Shown: positions 1-7,573, numbered from the stretch's first letter. The stretch is 21,036 nt of DNA from an uncultured Blautia sp. (GCF_947654165.1 NZ_CANTKB010000044.1:1-21036), one strand, 5' to 3'. The notes: a model not told the origin generated them from the sequence alone. Numbers and translations: made by a program.

Positions 1-14
1 TTATGATAAGATAT

Positions 15-119
15 TTATTGGTAATCGTCAAAGCACCCAATTTTTATACGCTTACGAAGTTCATAATTGAGCTTCGCCCTTTCTTTTGTAAAACTACAAA
101 GAATTCTCTTTGAACGCAT
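15..119 (-). CDS. Possible 34-aa small ORF overlapping the end of the relaxase gene
   Basis: An ATG (complement of 117-119) opens a 34-codon frame ending at TAA (15-17), in a different frame from the relaxase gene, which it overlaps by 26 bases. The peptide is strongly basic (RSKRIL, KERAKLNYELRKRIK) and ends CFDDYQ. Overlapping starts are common in mobilization modules, and the Lys/Arg-rich composition would suit a nucleic-acid-binding accessory peptide. There is no clear ribosome site beyond the upstream coding sequence and I recognise no family. It could also be non-coding sequence downstream of mob. Confidence 0.3.
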   Translation of the reverse strand: MRSKRILCSFTKERAKLNYELRKRIKIGCFDDYQ

Positions 120-1329
120 GAATTTTTGTTTGAGAAATACGTTCTCGATTCTTCTGATCTGCGGTCACTTTGGCTTTAGATAGTTTTGAAAGAACAGATG
201 CCCTTGCTTTTGTTCTAATCTGTTCTGTTCCGGCTTTCTTTACGTCTGGTTGCAGGAGCTTGCCCTGGATTTTTTGGACAGCGCTTTGCATAGCATTTTT
301 GATCTTGGCAATCACTCCATCTAATCGTTTGACTGCATACTCACGCTCTTTCTTAGACACTTTTCGTTCTGGAGAAAGTATCCAATTTTTTGATTCTTCC
401 ACCAATCGGATATCTTCCAGATGGGTTTCTTTTTTTACGGTAGCAGTAACAACTTCAACAGCTTTGTCGTAAGCAATATCGGAAACTTCATCAATCAAAG
501 TTTCTACGTCCTCAATTTTCATAGTCAATTCTTCGAATTTTTCTTCCTGCAGTTTCAGTTGTTCTTTCTGCTTTGCAAGAATATAATCTTGCTTTTCCAG
601 ATATTTTCGCCCGCCGTATTCTGGTTCTTCTTCTAATTGTAGTCCATAATTTTTTGCAATATCAAAGAGCAATACACGACAAGCAGAATCAAATACCATT
701 TTACGATTATTGTTTCTTCCTGCAGGTTTTTCAGGATTGGGTAAATCAAATCCAAGCTTTTCTAAAGCTTTTTCCTGTTGTGGAAATAATTCTCCATATT
801 GATTTTTGCAATCGAATACATGGCGTTCATGGATGTGAGGTGTACTCTCATCCAAATGAAGTGCCCAGTCTAATATATGAACATGTGTACCGAATCGCTC
901 AGTAATTTCAACCATAAAATCTGAAACTACCTGTAATAAAATATCTGGTGATACGTGATTGTCTAAAGTACCGATTTGATAGATGGTTTCTTCCGGGCAG
1001 GTTTTTTTGTGCTTTAAGATATCTGATGTGGTGCGATTACGTTCTGGGTGACGATTTTTGATATTCCTAATATTTTGACCTTCGATAAAATCTCTATAAT
1101 GAATAGAGTCATAAAGTTCTTCCACTTCTTCGAATGTATTTGCCAGTTCACATTCTTTTTCTTTGTCATAAAAAGTACGATATCCGTTGAAGCAGTCCCA
1201 GTAAATATTTCCTTTTGCTCGTTCTTTATCGATGTGTTCACTATTGTTAATATTAAAACTGCGGTCGTTGTGCTTGGGATTGTAAGCACCGTTTTTTCCG
1301 GCACGACCATTGTGCCTTGTTAATTTCAT
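94..1329 (-). CDS. MobV-type relaxase (Mob/Pre family plasmid mobilization protein)
   Basis: 411 aa. MobV relaxases nick one strand at oriT and lead the transfer of mobilizable elements through a helper conjugation machine. The diagnostic histidine motif HxDExxPHxH is seen at about residues 158-167 (HLDESTPHIH), in the N-terminal half as usual. The N-terminus RHNGRAGKNGAYNPKHNDR resembles the conserved first motif region of Firmicute mobilization proteins. Residues about 245-290 and 330-370 are Lys/Glu-rich and probably coiled coil, typical of the C-terminal half. Start: ATG at 1329 preceded by GGAGG nine bases upstream. A putative oriT hairpin lies 90-125 bp upstream of the start, where MobV origins usually are. 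It belongs with the primase and XRE genes to one element. Family call is firm; the exact subfamily is not resolved. Confidence 0.88.
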   Translation of the reverse strand: MKLTRHNGRAGKNGAYNPKHNDRSFNINNSEHIDKERAKGNIYWDCFNGYRTFYDKEKECELANTFEEVEELYDSIHYRDFIEGQNIRNIKNRHPERNRTTSDILKHKKTCPEETIYQIGTLDNHVSPDILLQVVSDFMVEITERFGTHVHILDWALHLDESTPHIHERHVFDCKNQYGELFPQQEKALEKLGFDLPNPEKPAGRNNNRKMVFDSACRVLLFDIAKNYGLQLEEEPEYGGRKYLEKQDYILAKQKEQLKLQEEKFEELTMKIEDVETLIDEVSDIAYDKAVEVVTATVKKETHLEDIRLVEESKNWILSPERKVSKKEREYAVKRLDGVIAKIKNAMQSAVQKIQGKLLQPDVKKAGTEQIRTKARASVLSKLSKAKVTADQKNRERISQTKIHAFKENSL

Positions 1330-1418
1330 TTTGATGTTCCTCCATTCTTTGAAAAATTTCCCTGAAAGGGATTTAGACAGCGAAGCTGATTCCTTGTTGC
1401 TTTTTGCGTCAAATAATA

Positions 1419-1453
1419 CCCAGTACTAAGTGGCGAAACGCCACTGAACTGGG
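1419..1453. other. Compound hairpin, candidate oriT
   Basis: Nested inverted repeats: outer arms CCCAGT (1419-1424) and ACTGGG (1448-1453), inner arms AGTGGCG (1429-1435) and CGCCACT (1439-1445) around a 3-base AAA loop. It is followed by a second GC-rich imperfect palindrome at 1454-1468. The site is about 90 bp upstream of the MobV relaxase start, matching the usual position of MobV origins. The oriT role is inferred from position and symmetry; no nic site can be proven. Confidence 0.5.
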
Positions 1454-1470
1454 CAAGGCGGCGCCCTTGA

Positions 1471-1540
1471 CCTGCACAGGGGTATTGCATTCCCTGTACC
1501 CATGCACAAAGGCATTGCATTCCTCTGTACACCTGCACGA
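1471..1540. repeat. About 2.3 imperfect direct repeats of about 30 bp
   Basis: The pattern CCTGCACAGG / GGTATTGCATTCCCTGTAC (1471-1499) is repeated as CATGCACAAA / GGCATTGCATTCCTCTGTAC (1501-1530) and begins a third time as CCTGCACGAA (1532-1541). It is between the candidate oriT and the XRE terminator in a 380-bp gap without a convincing gene. It could be a relaxase or regulator binding region; no role is shown. Confidence 0.6.
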
Positions 1541-1586
1541 AAGAACAGATTTCATCATAAAAATGACTCCATTCAGTTCTATCGGT

Positions 1587-1621
1587 TTATGCCAAATTAT
1601 TCGCAGGATAATTTGGCATAA
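1587..1621. repeat. Perfect 14-bp inverted repeat
   Basis: Arms TTATGCCAAATTAT (1587-1600) and ATAATTTGGCATAA (1608-1621) match perfectly around the 7-base loop TCGCAGG. There is no U-run on either side, so a simple terminator is unlikely. It sits directly after the hairpin assigned as the XRE gene terminator and 258 bp upstream of the relaxase start. A regulator operator or part of the transfer origin are both possible. Confidence 0.6.
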
Positions 1622-1663
1622 GAAAAGCCGATGCATTGGCTCTTCGCTCAAAATACATCGGCT
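1622..1663 (-). terminator. Intrinsic terminator after the XRE regulator gene
   Basis: On the minus strand the arms AGCCGATGTATT and AATGCATCGGCT (complement of 1652-1663 and 1626-1637) pair with one mismatch and are followed directly by a T-rich tail TTTCTT. The structure begins about 50 bp after the XRE stop codon. The loop is long (14 bases), so efficiency is uncertain. Confidence 0.55.
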
Positions 1664-1710
1664 GCTTCGTCTGACCTAAGTGGTCATATTCAGTTATAAA
1701 TTTATGCTGA

Positions 1711-2745
1711 TTATTTTTGTATCATTTTATGCCATCGATCATTGCCTTCAAGAAATCCGTAGGTTTCTTTATCCTGGAAGCAATTCAATAACTCTTGTTT
1801 TAATTGTTCCGAAAATGTATTGTTTGATTTTTTAAACACCATGTGTTCATATAGTGGGGAGTTCAAAAAACTGGTGATATCATTAAGGGAGGCAAGCATT
1901 GTTTCCATTGTGTCTAATACAGTATCGACATCTTGTTCGGTAGTTGCCAGATCCAGTTTACTGGATACTTCATGATATTTGCCCATTTCAAATAATTTTG
2001 CCAGTTCTTGTTGCTTGTCTGTAAATAAATGGGCTTTCTCATAATTTTGTTCTTCTAAACTGAGAGCATATAAACTGTTCAAAGTCATACTGAGAATTTG
2101 GTATTCAGAAAATAATATCTCTTCGTAGAGTTTATATGCTTCATCTCTTCGATTTGTTTTGCTATAAATAATTCCCTGTTTTAATTTACGCAGTGGATTT
2201 TGCATAGAATAATACTGTAAGTATTGTTCAGCAGTCTCGTATTGTCCATTTCTTGAATAATACCCAAAGAGAGAATCTGCGGCACTGGTGCGAAGAGTTT
2301 CTTCGTCACTTTCTAATGCTCGCTTGTAACATTTTAAGATATAGTCGTCATAGTCCATGGCATTTGGAATGTCTTTTATCAAACGCTGTGCATCAAGAAT
2401 CGTTGCCAGTTGCCAAATCAACATCAAACAATTTGGATAAGATTCGATGATGGATTTCGCCCAACGGAAAACTTTATCATAAGTTTCAGTTTTCAGTTTT
2501 TGGTCTGCTTCCATGACAAGCGAAGCAATTTCTTCTTTTGTCAGTTCTTCCTGGAAAGAAAGTAGTGTATCAAGAGATATCCCAAGTAGTCGTGCGATTG
2601 GTGCAAGTAGCGTAATGTCTGGATACGAATTTTCATTCTCCCATTTATTCACAGCAGGCGTTGTTACACCTAAACGATTCGCCATTTCCTCTTGCGTCAT
2701 ACCTGTTTCTTTTCTATATTTTCGAATTGTTTTTCCTATCTGCAT
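1711..2745 (-). CDS. XRE-family transcriptional regulator with helical-repeat C-terminus
   Basis: 344 aa. Residues about 5-60 form a Cro/CI-type helix-turn-helix: TIRKYRKETGMTQEEMANRLGV, then TTPAVNKWENENSYPD, then a third helix region LLAPIARLLGISLDTLL. The remaining 280 residues are alpha-helical, with TPR-like periodic segments (for example about 170-260: NGQYETAEQYLQYYSMQNP, NRRDEAYKLYEEILF). Regulators with this plan are frequent in Clostridia and often act as sensors, but no peptide ligand can be read from sequence. Start: ATG at 2745 with AAGGAGG eight bases upstream. It is a single-gene unit with its own candidate promoter and terminator, between the relaxase and primase genes. It may control element maintenance or simply be cargo. 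Confidence 0.85.
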   Translation of the reverse strand: MQIGKTIRKYRKETGMTQEEMANRLGVTTPAVNKWENENSYPDITLLAPIARLLGISLDTLLSFQEELTKEEIASLVMEADQKLKTETYDKVFRWAKSIIESYPNCLMLIWQLATILDAQRLIKDIPNAMDYDDYILKCYKRALESDEETLRTSAADSLFGYYSRNGQYETAEQYLQYYSMQNPLRKLKQGIIYSKTNRRDEAYKLYEEILFSEYQILSMTLNSLYALSLEEQNYEKAHLFTDKQQELAKLFEMGKYHEVSSKLDLATTEQDVDTVLDTMETMLASLNDITSFLNSPLYEHMVFKKSNNTFSEQLKQELLNCFQDKETYGFLEGNDRWHKMIQK

Positions 2746-2793
2746 TGTTCAAGCCTCCTTAAAGTTTTAACACCGGCCGTTGTTTATAGTTCA

Positions 2794-2822
2794 ATCATAA
2801 CAAAGTCAAAAGAAAACAACAA
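2794..2822 (-). promoter_or_regulatory. Candidate promoter of the XRE regulator gene
   Basis: On the minus strand TTGTTG (2817-2822) is followed after 17 bases by TATGAT (2794-2799), about 50 bp upstream of the XRE start. An overlapping alternative is TTGACT (2804-2809) with TATAAA (2783-2788), whose 15-base spacing is short. Either would serve the gene; neither is proven. Confidence 0.4.
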
Positions 2823-2966
2823 TTGAGCAGATGTTAATTAACAAGAAATAAATTTATCCAATATTCAATGCAGCAAGCGCAGTATGACAAAATAGCAAAA
2901 ATGATACCATGCTACATCAATCGATTTTCCATGAGTCTCCATATCCAAGAATATCCATCTGCATTT

Positions 2967-2993
2967 TGTCATTTCTATCATTTCTGTCATTTT
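2967..2993. repeat. Three tandem 9-bp repeats at the end of the primase gene
   Basis: TGTCATTTC, TATCATTTC and TGTCATTTT follow each other without a gap; the last overlaps the primase stop codon by two bases. The array is AT-rich and iteron-like. Its place next to a replication gene fits an origin, but three short copies could be chance. Confidence 0.5.
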
Positions 2994-4782
2994 ACGATAA
3001 AGATAAATCCATCTGTTCAAATGGATTCTCTATCGTATCGTCCATCGTTTCAAAATCTGATTCTTTCACAGAAGTATCTTTAAAATAATAAGCTCCATCA
3101 GAATAACGTTTAATCATATACCCTTTGTCAGCCATATATTCCCAGAATCGTGACTTGCCATGCGGTGTTCGTCCGTTATCCTCACAGTATTCTTCATACA
3201 TCTTGTACACTTCACTACGTTTTATTTTCTCACCGACTTTATGACAGAGCATATCATCGGTAAATGCTTTTACGCTGTCAGCGGAACGATAAAGATGTGC
3301 AATACATTCTTTACTGTGATTACTTTCAATAAAATGATTATCGGTGTATAACTGTTTCAATGCCAGCATTGCCATGTGGATGGCATAGGCAGATTCATTG
3401 CACATTTTTTCTTTTAGCTTAGAATCTTTTTCTTCTTCTGGAATCGTACGGTTAATATCTAGAACCAATAAACGGCGGTAGTAAGCGTTTGTTTTATCAT
3501 CCAGATTCAAGGGCATTTCATTGGCTGAAAACAACAATTTTGCATAACTGTTAAATTGTGTTGGGTCTTGTCCTTTCTTTTCATAAAGTAGCGTATCTTC
3601 CCCAACTGCTTTCTTGATGATATCAACACTTTCCATAGCGGTGCTTGGAATATCCGCACAAGCATTTAATAACTTTCCAAACAATCCCGTAGGATAAAAT
3701 CGCTGGTTCAAATTCTGTAGCGACATACTGGCATAATTACCAGAACCAACGATGTGTTGTATAAAAGAAATTGCAATGGATTTACCAGTTCCGCCTTTCC
3801 CTTTTATCATTAGGAATTTTTGAAAACGAGTATCGGTAGTCATACAATATCCAAGATACTGCCAGAAAGTCTGCTGATCGGTTTCATCTGAAATAGAAAA
3901 ATCCAGATACTTGCGGATATGTGTTCCACCAGTAAGAACAGTTTCCGCTTGATCTGGATAAAAAGAAAAAGGTATTTGATTAATCATCAGATATTTCGTG
4001 TCATGTTCAATTAATTTCCACTCCATCACATCAAAATATCCATTCTGGAAATTGACCCAATGCGATGGCTGATTGTTAAGGTCTGTAAATCGTTTCTGTA
4101 CCTGTGGCTGAGATACCAAAAGATTATAAATGCCCTGAATAGTAGTTGCTTTAATGCAATCACGATAGAGCAGCTTCTGAATATGGGATTTTAAGCGAAT
4201 TCCATTAGCGTCTTCGTGATAGCAGCCACTTCCATAGATATAAGGTGTATTTTCTAGCATAAAAAAAGGAACCGTCTGTATCAGATAATCTACAATCTCC
4301 ATATCAAATACACCGATTCGCTTTCCTTGTTCGTTAAATCTATGAAATTTGTTTAAATCCGGTTGGTCTGTTCCTTGTCCTTCAAACCGCTTGATAAAAT
4401 CCGATATAACTGCTTTTATCTGGAGCAAATGCTCTGGTTTGGCAAGGTATTCTTTGTCTTTAAATAGAATCCATCCCTTACGATAAGTGAGATAATTATT
4501 CTGGAAATATTGCTCCAGAGACTCATTCGTTTTCTTACTGGAACAGGCGGGAACGTAAATGTAGTCCATCTGATATGTTCCGGTATAGGCGATTTCATCC
4601 ATATATTCGATGAAGCTGTCTATATCATGATAGCCTTGCTGTCCGTATAAAAGTGTAACAGCTGGATATCCCGCACTAAGAATTGCAAATGCGATATCCT
4701 GATTATCTACGAGAAACAGATATTTCTGTTCATTGGTTTCTGGTTTGGTTTTCATATAGTGTTCTAAAAAGTTTTTATTCAA
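2992..4782 (-). CDS. P4/D5-family primase-helicase (plasmid or phage replication initiator)
   Basis: 596 aa. The central part is a superfamily 3 helicase of the P4/D5 type: Walker A GKGGTGKS at residues 328-335, a Walker B-like LLNACADIP at about 371-379, a sensor segment AKLLFSANEMP at about 414-424 and an RR arginine-finger region at 436-437. The N-terminal 100 residues look like a degenerate TOPRIM-type primase segment (YPAVTLLYGQQG, YQMDYIYVPAC), a weaker assignment. The C-terminus (about 510-570) has the short winged-helix-like region common in these proteins. Such proteins prime and unwind DNA for element replication. Start: TTG at 4782, chosen because AGGAGG lies eight bases upstream; the next ATG is nine codons in and lacks such a site. 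Confidence 0.88.
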   Translation of the reverse strand: MNKNFLEHYMKTKPETNEQKYLFLVDNQDIAFAILSAGYPAVTLLYGQQGYHDIDSFIEYMDEIAYTGTYQMDYIYVPACSSKKTNESLEQYFQNNYLTYRKGWILFKDKEYLAKPEHLLQIKAVISDFIKRFEGQGTDQPDLNKFHRFNEQGKRIGVFDMEIVDYLIQTVPFFMLENTPYIYGSGCYHEDANGIRLKSHIQKLLYRDCIKATTIQGIYNLLVSQPQVQKRFTDLNNQPSHWVNFQNGYFDVMEWKLIEHDTKYLMINQIPFSFYPDQAETVLTGGTHIRKYLDFSISDETDQQTFWQYLGYCMTTDTRFQKFLMIKGKGGTGKSIAISFIQHIVGSGNYASMSLQNLNQRFYPTGLFGKLLNACADIPSTAMESVDIIKKAVGEDTLLYEKKGQDPTQFNSYAKLLFSANEMPLNLDDKTNAYYRRLLVLDINRTIPEEEKDSKLKEKMCNESAYAIHMAMLALKQLYTDNHFIESNHSKECIAHLYRSADSVKAFTDDMLCHKVGEKIKRSEVYKMYEEYCEDNGRTPHGKSRFWEYMADKGYMIKRYSDGAYYFKDTSVKESDFETMDDTIENPFEQMDLSLS

Positions 4783-4804
4783 TGTAAATCCCTCCTAACG
4801 TGAA

Positions 4805-4834
4805 GAAAGGCGTTCCAATTAAGGAATGCCTTTC
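4805..4834. repeat. 12-bp inverted repeat upstream of the primase gene
   Basis: Arms GAAAGGCGTTCC (4805-4816) and GGAATGCCTTTC (4823-4834) pair with a single G/A mismatch (a G-U pair in RNA) around the loop AATTAA. It lies in the 5' leader of the primase gene, 22 bp before the start codon and partly next to its ribosome site. It could be a leader hairpin, an antisense-RNA or initiator binding site. No T-run follows, so it is not a clear terminator. Confidence 0.6.
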
Positions 4835-4945
4835 GATAAATACTTTATAAAATGGCTGAATGCAAGGCTTTCGCCTTTGTCAGACCATCAATCCAGTTGC
4901 ATATAATAACTATAGATTCAAGATTTACATTGATTTGTGAACAAC
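4835..4945. other. Terminal non-coding stretch of the mobile element
   Basis: About 110 bp between the primase leader hairpin and the interrupted lipoprotein gene. A short hairpin AAGGC-TTTC-GCCTT is seen at 4862-4875. No gene or clear promoter is visible. The last bases supply the foreign reading frame VVHKSM and stop codon at the end of the truncated gene. Confidence 0.5.
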
Positions 4946-5398
4946 ACCTTTTCGTCCGCCCAGAATCTCTTTTCCTTTTAAATCTTCCCACTGAAACTCC
5001 GGCATTTTCTCTCTGGATACCAAGAAATTTCCTGCTCTCTGAGTAAGCTGTGCAAAGTTTACCACTTTATCATTGGCTCCCTGCTGATACGCATAAATGC
5101 TAGATTCTGAACCCATAAACCCAATCTCCGCATCTCCGGACAACACTGCCGCCATAACCTTATCTGCACCAAATCCGGTGACCAGGTTCAGATCAATTCC
5201 TTCCTCCTTAAAGTATCCTTTTTCGATTGCCACATACTGTGGTGCATAAAAAATCGAGTGTGCTACCTCGTTTAAAGTTATCTTTGTAAGTTCTTCCTTT
5301 TCTTCTTTTTTGTTTCCTTCCTCCCTGTCTTTACATGCCACCAGTCCAAAGCAGCACAACAGGACAACCCCTAAAACCAGAGCAGCTTTCTTTTTCAT
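4925..5398 (-). pseudogene. Truncated ABC importer substrate-binding lipoprotein, NMT1/THI5-like (ThiY-type)
   Basis: 157 aa remain where about 320-340 are usual. A lipoprotein signal peptide (residues 1-22, hydrophobic LVLGVVLLCCFGLVAC with Cys22 as the lipidation site) is followed by a charged linker. Then comes the N-terminal lobe of an NMT1/THI5-like binding protein: LNEVAHSIFYAPQYVAIEKGYF, EEGIDLNL, GADKVMAAVLSGDAEIGFMG. Members bind thiamine pyrimidine precursors, riboflavin or alkanesulfonates; the ligand here cannot be told. The frame departs from the family directly after GGRKG (about 4946) where the mobile element begins, and ends six codons later. Start: ATG at 5398 with GGAGG seven bases upstream. 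The product lacks the second lobe and should not bind ligand. Partner permease and ATPase genes are not in the window. Confidence 0.85.
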
Positions 5399-5608
5399 TG
5401 CTTCCTCCAAAAACTTCTAATTATCATACCATATGTAAAGTACAAAAATTTGGTTCCTGTCACTGCTTTCAGATGGTCTGGATATTATGTCAGTACACGC
5501 ATTGTGAAACAGGCATCATTATACTATAATCAACTCAACCTTCCCACACCATTTGTTGTGCTACGCCTGGTGAGTAGATACGCCCCTTACGAGGCGTACC
5601 CCTGCTCA

Positions 5609-5641
5609 GAACCGGACGTGCGACTTTCCCGCATCCGGCTC
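5609..5641 (-). ncRNA. Group II intron domain V (catalytic hairpin)
   Basis: On the minus strand the 33-base segment starts GAGCCGGATGCGGG, has a GAAA-type turn and closes with GCACGTCCGGTTC. The arms pair with the bulge typical of domain V. This is the most conserved part of group II introns and fixes identity and strand. It follows the maturase stop by 23 bases. Confidence 0.9.
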
Positions 5642-5664
5642 CCTACAAAGCTGATTGTTCACAT

Positions 5665-6966
5665 TCATGTCTCATATATACTGACATATATCTTTGGCTT
5701 AGCCAGAGGATACACTCTTAGCATATCATTGAATGCATTCCATGTGTAACTTATCTTCTGACTTCGCCGATTGAGCCAATAAAACAGACTGCATCGTACA
5801 CGATAGAGAAAACCGTCTATTGCTCTGAAATTGTCAGTTATGCCGTAGTAATGATAGTATCCAACGAGTATCTGATTTAGCTTAGCTACTATCAGACGAA
5901 GAGTCCAGTGCCTGATGGAACTAATCAGCCGATGGACTTCCTTGCATTTCTTTGCAAACTTCTTCTTACTCGTTTTCCTTTTAACCCTGAAATGTCCTGA
6001 CTTGCTGTGCGAACAGTAGTGGGTGAAGCCGAGAAACGTAAAGGTTTCTGGTTTTCCCTCTCCCTTTTGTCTCCTGTTTTCTTCTGCGTATCTTCCAAAC
6101 TCTATCAGTCTGCTTTTGCTCTCTTCCAGCTTCAGCCCGAAGTACCCCATCCTCTTTTTCAGTCTTGCGTAGAATTGTTCCGCTTCCTTCTTATACTGGA
6201 AACAACATACAAAATCGTCCGCATATACTACCAGACCACTGAATCCTCTGAGATTTGGCTGTATCTTTTCCTTAAACCACCATATCAGCACATAATGCAT
6301 ATAAATGTTTGCAATAATGGGGGAACATACCGAACCCTGTCCACTACCTTCTTCCGTTTCTTCATACTGAAAATCTTCCATTATGCCTGCTTTTAGCATT
6401 TTCCTGACCAACCGCAGGATGTTGGGGTCTTTGATTTTCGCCCCAATGAATTTCACTGCCCACTCATGGTCTATGTGGTCGAAGAAACCTTTGACATCGG
6501 CGTCCAGAACATAATTAGTATATTTCTTTTCCAACATTCCGTTCAGTTTACGCAATGCCTTATGGCATCCCCTGTTTGGTCGAAATCCCATCATTTCATC
6601 ATAAAATAATGGTTCAAACACGATTTCCAGTATCCTTTTCAGTGCTTCTTGCACTAATTTATCTTCATAGCAATAGATACTTAATGGTCTAGTCTTTCCA
6701 TTATCTTTTGGGATTTCTACTCTTCGTGCAGGTTTTGGTTTGTAAGCTTTTCTTTTCAGTCGTTCCGCTAACTCCTGTAGGTTTTCCTCAAGATTCTTTT
6801 CATAGTCCTCTTTTGTAATGCCGTCTATTCCCACTGCTTTGCCACCATCCATTTTATTATGGCAATCTCTTAGCATCTCGCAGTTGATGAGGTGGTAGAG
6901 TGATGTAAACACTATGTCAGGATTCTCGGCTGACATTTGTGATATTCTCGCAAGTTTCGTTTCCAT
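5665..6966 (-). CDS. ltrA: Group II intron reverse transcriptase/maturase
   Basis: 433 aa from the chosen ATG at 6966, preceded by AGGAGA at the right distance; an open frame continues 51 codons upstream but has no better start. It splices the intron RNA as a maturase and copies it by target-primed reverse transcription. Reverse transcriptase motifs in order: KPARRVEIPKDNGKTRPLSI (about 78-97), GFRPNRGCHKAL (127-138), DADVKGFFDHIDH (155-167), GSGQGSVCSPIIANIYMHYVL (207-227) and the catalytic YADD (248-251). The C-terminal 170 residues are the basic maturase/thumb region (RVKRKTSKKKF...). There is no HNH endonuclease domain, so retrohoming would rely on another priming route, as known for endonuclease-lacking intron classes. 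All catalytic residues are present. The symbol is used in the generic family sense. Confidence 0.92.
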   Translation of the reverse strand: METKLARISQMSAENPDIVFTSLYHLINCEMLRDCHNKMDGGKAVGIDGITKEDYEKNLEENLQELAERLKRKAYKPKPARRVEIPKDNGKTRPLSIYCYEDKLVQEALKRILEIVFEPLFYDEMMGFRPNRGCHKALRKLNGMLEKKYTNYVLDADVKGFFDHIDHEWAVKFIGAKIKDPNILRLVRKMLKAGIMEDFQYEETEEGSGQGSVCSPIIANIYMHYVLIWWFKEKIQPNLRGFSGLVVYADDFVCCFQYKKEAEQFYARLKKRMGYFGLKLEESKSRLIEFGRYAEENRRQKGEGKPETFTFLGFTHYCSHSKSGHFRVKRKTSKKKFAKKCKEVHRLISSIRHWTLRLIVAKLNQILVGYYHYYGITDNFRAIDGFLYRVRCSLFYWLNRRSQKISYTWNAFNDMLRVYPLAKPKIYVSIYET

Positions 6967-7480
6967 TATGTCTCCTATCCCTGTGTATAGATAATGTTTC
7001 CCTTTTGATATAACTTTGCATGGTGGGAACGGCAGGGTACCGTTCCTTCTCGGCTTCCCTTCTCCGCGATTAAGCGGTATCAACAGTACTATCCGACCAT
7101 CCGACTGCCTGTCCCCCATTTAACCTCCTTCCTTTTTGGTTGTGCGTTATACCCTGCATTCCTTACAGGGAGGGTACAGGCTCTCCCCAGTTGACATGAT
7201 GTCATTGTATTGCATGACTGGCATTAGAAACACCGCAGAGCCACATGAAATCTCGCCTTTACGATAACCTGCGTGTAGACTTCCGCCTTTTCAGAAACGT
7301 CGTCGCTCTGGTCTTGTATTTATTTCGGTGCCAAACTGCCTTGTAGCCCTACAACCTATTCACTTACGCTTAGCCCATTTCATTACTTCCATGAACCGTA
7401 AGCTGTTACCGATGATGTGGCTAGCACCTTATCGGGAGGGATTTCCACCCTCGAAACATCACACCCTTCTCTGGGCGCAC

Positions 7481-7573
7481 TGAAAAATCAATACTTTCAT
7501 CCATAAAGAAGATGTGTCGGTATCGGTAGAAAGCATTTACAGAGTTCGGAATTTTATCAGCCAGACCATAAAT
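7481..7573 (-). pseudogene. Gene fragment directly upstream of the group II intron (5' exon)
   Basis: Thirty-one in-frame codons (IYGLADKIPNSVNAFYRYRH then IFFMDESIDFS) look protein-like in composition and run up to the intron insertion point. No start codon is visible; a TGA lies eight codons further upstream, already inside the repeat array. After splicing, the frame would meet a stop two codons into the 3' exon (CAG GCG TAG). I recognise no family. It is probably the remnant of a gene whose 5' part was lost where the array now begins. Confidence 0.45.

Larger units (their letters stand above)
1..4945 (-). mobile_element. Right-hand part of an integrated mobilizable element (IME-like), cut by the window start
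   Basis: Three minus-strand genes form a mobilization and replication module: a MobV-type relaxase, an XRE regulator and a P4/D5-type primase-helicase. The right boundary is placed near 4945 because the reading frame of an ABC-importer lipoprotein stops matching its family there, right after residues GGRKG, and continues as an unrelated VVHKSM tail. The other end, the integrase or resolvase and the 3' half of the interrupted gene should lie to the left of the window. No recombinase is visible here, so the integration mechanism is unknown. The exact base of the junction is uncertain by a few bases because no second attachment site can be compared. Confidence 0.7.
5570..7480 (-). mobile_element. 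Group II intron, apparently full length (about 1.9 kb)
   Basis: The minus strand starts with GTGCGCCCAGAGAAGGGTGT at 7480, the classical 5' end of many bacterial group II introns. About 500 bp of structured RNA (domains I-III) follow, then the maturase ORF. A canonical domain V hairpin lies at 5609-5641 (GAGCCGGATG... GTCCGGTTC). A domain VI hairpin (TACGCC/GGCGTA) follows, and the sequence ends CTACTCAC at 5570, comparable to the CTACTTCAC end of Ll.LtrB. The 5' end is secure and the 3' end is good to within a few bases. The last six bases of the 5' exon (TTTTCA) are complementary to TGAAAA at 7288-7293, a candidate exon-binding site. Confidence 0.88.

Noticed and set aside
1326..1651. Open frames of 70-91 codons on both strands upstream of the relaxase gene
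   Set aside because: They arise from the direct repeats and hairpins, have no ribosome sites and give low-complexity, cysteine-rich peptides.
5411..5569. Riboswitch (for example TPP) upstream of the truncated ThiY-type gene
   Set aside because: No TPP, FMN or other known riboswitch core is recognisable; the leader is short and holds only -10-like boxes such as TATAAT near 5518.
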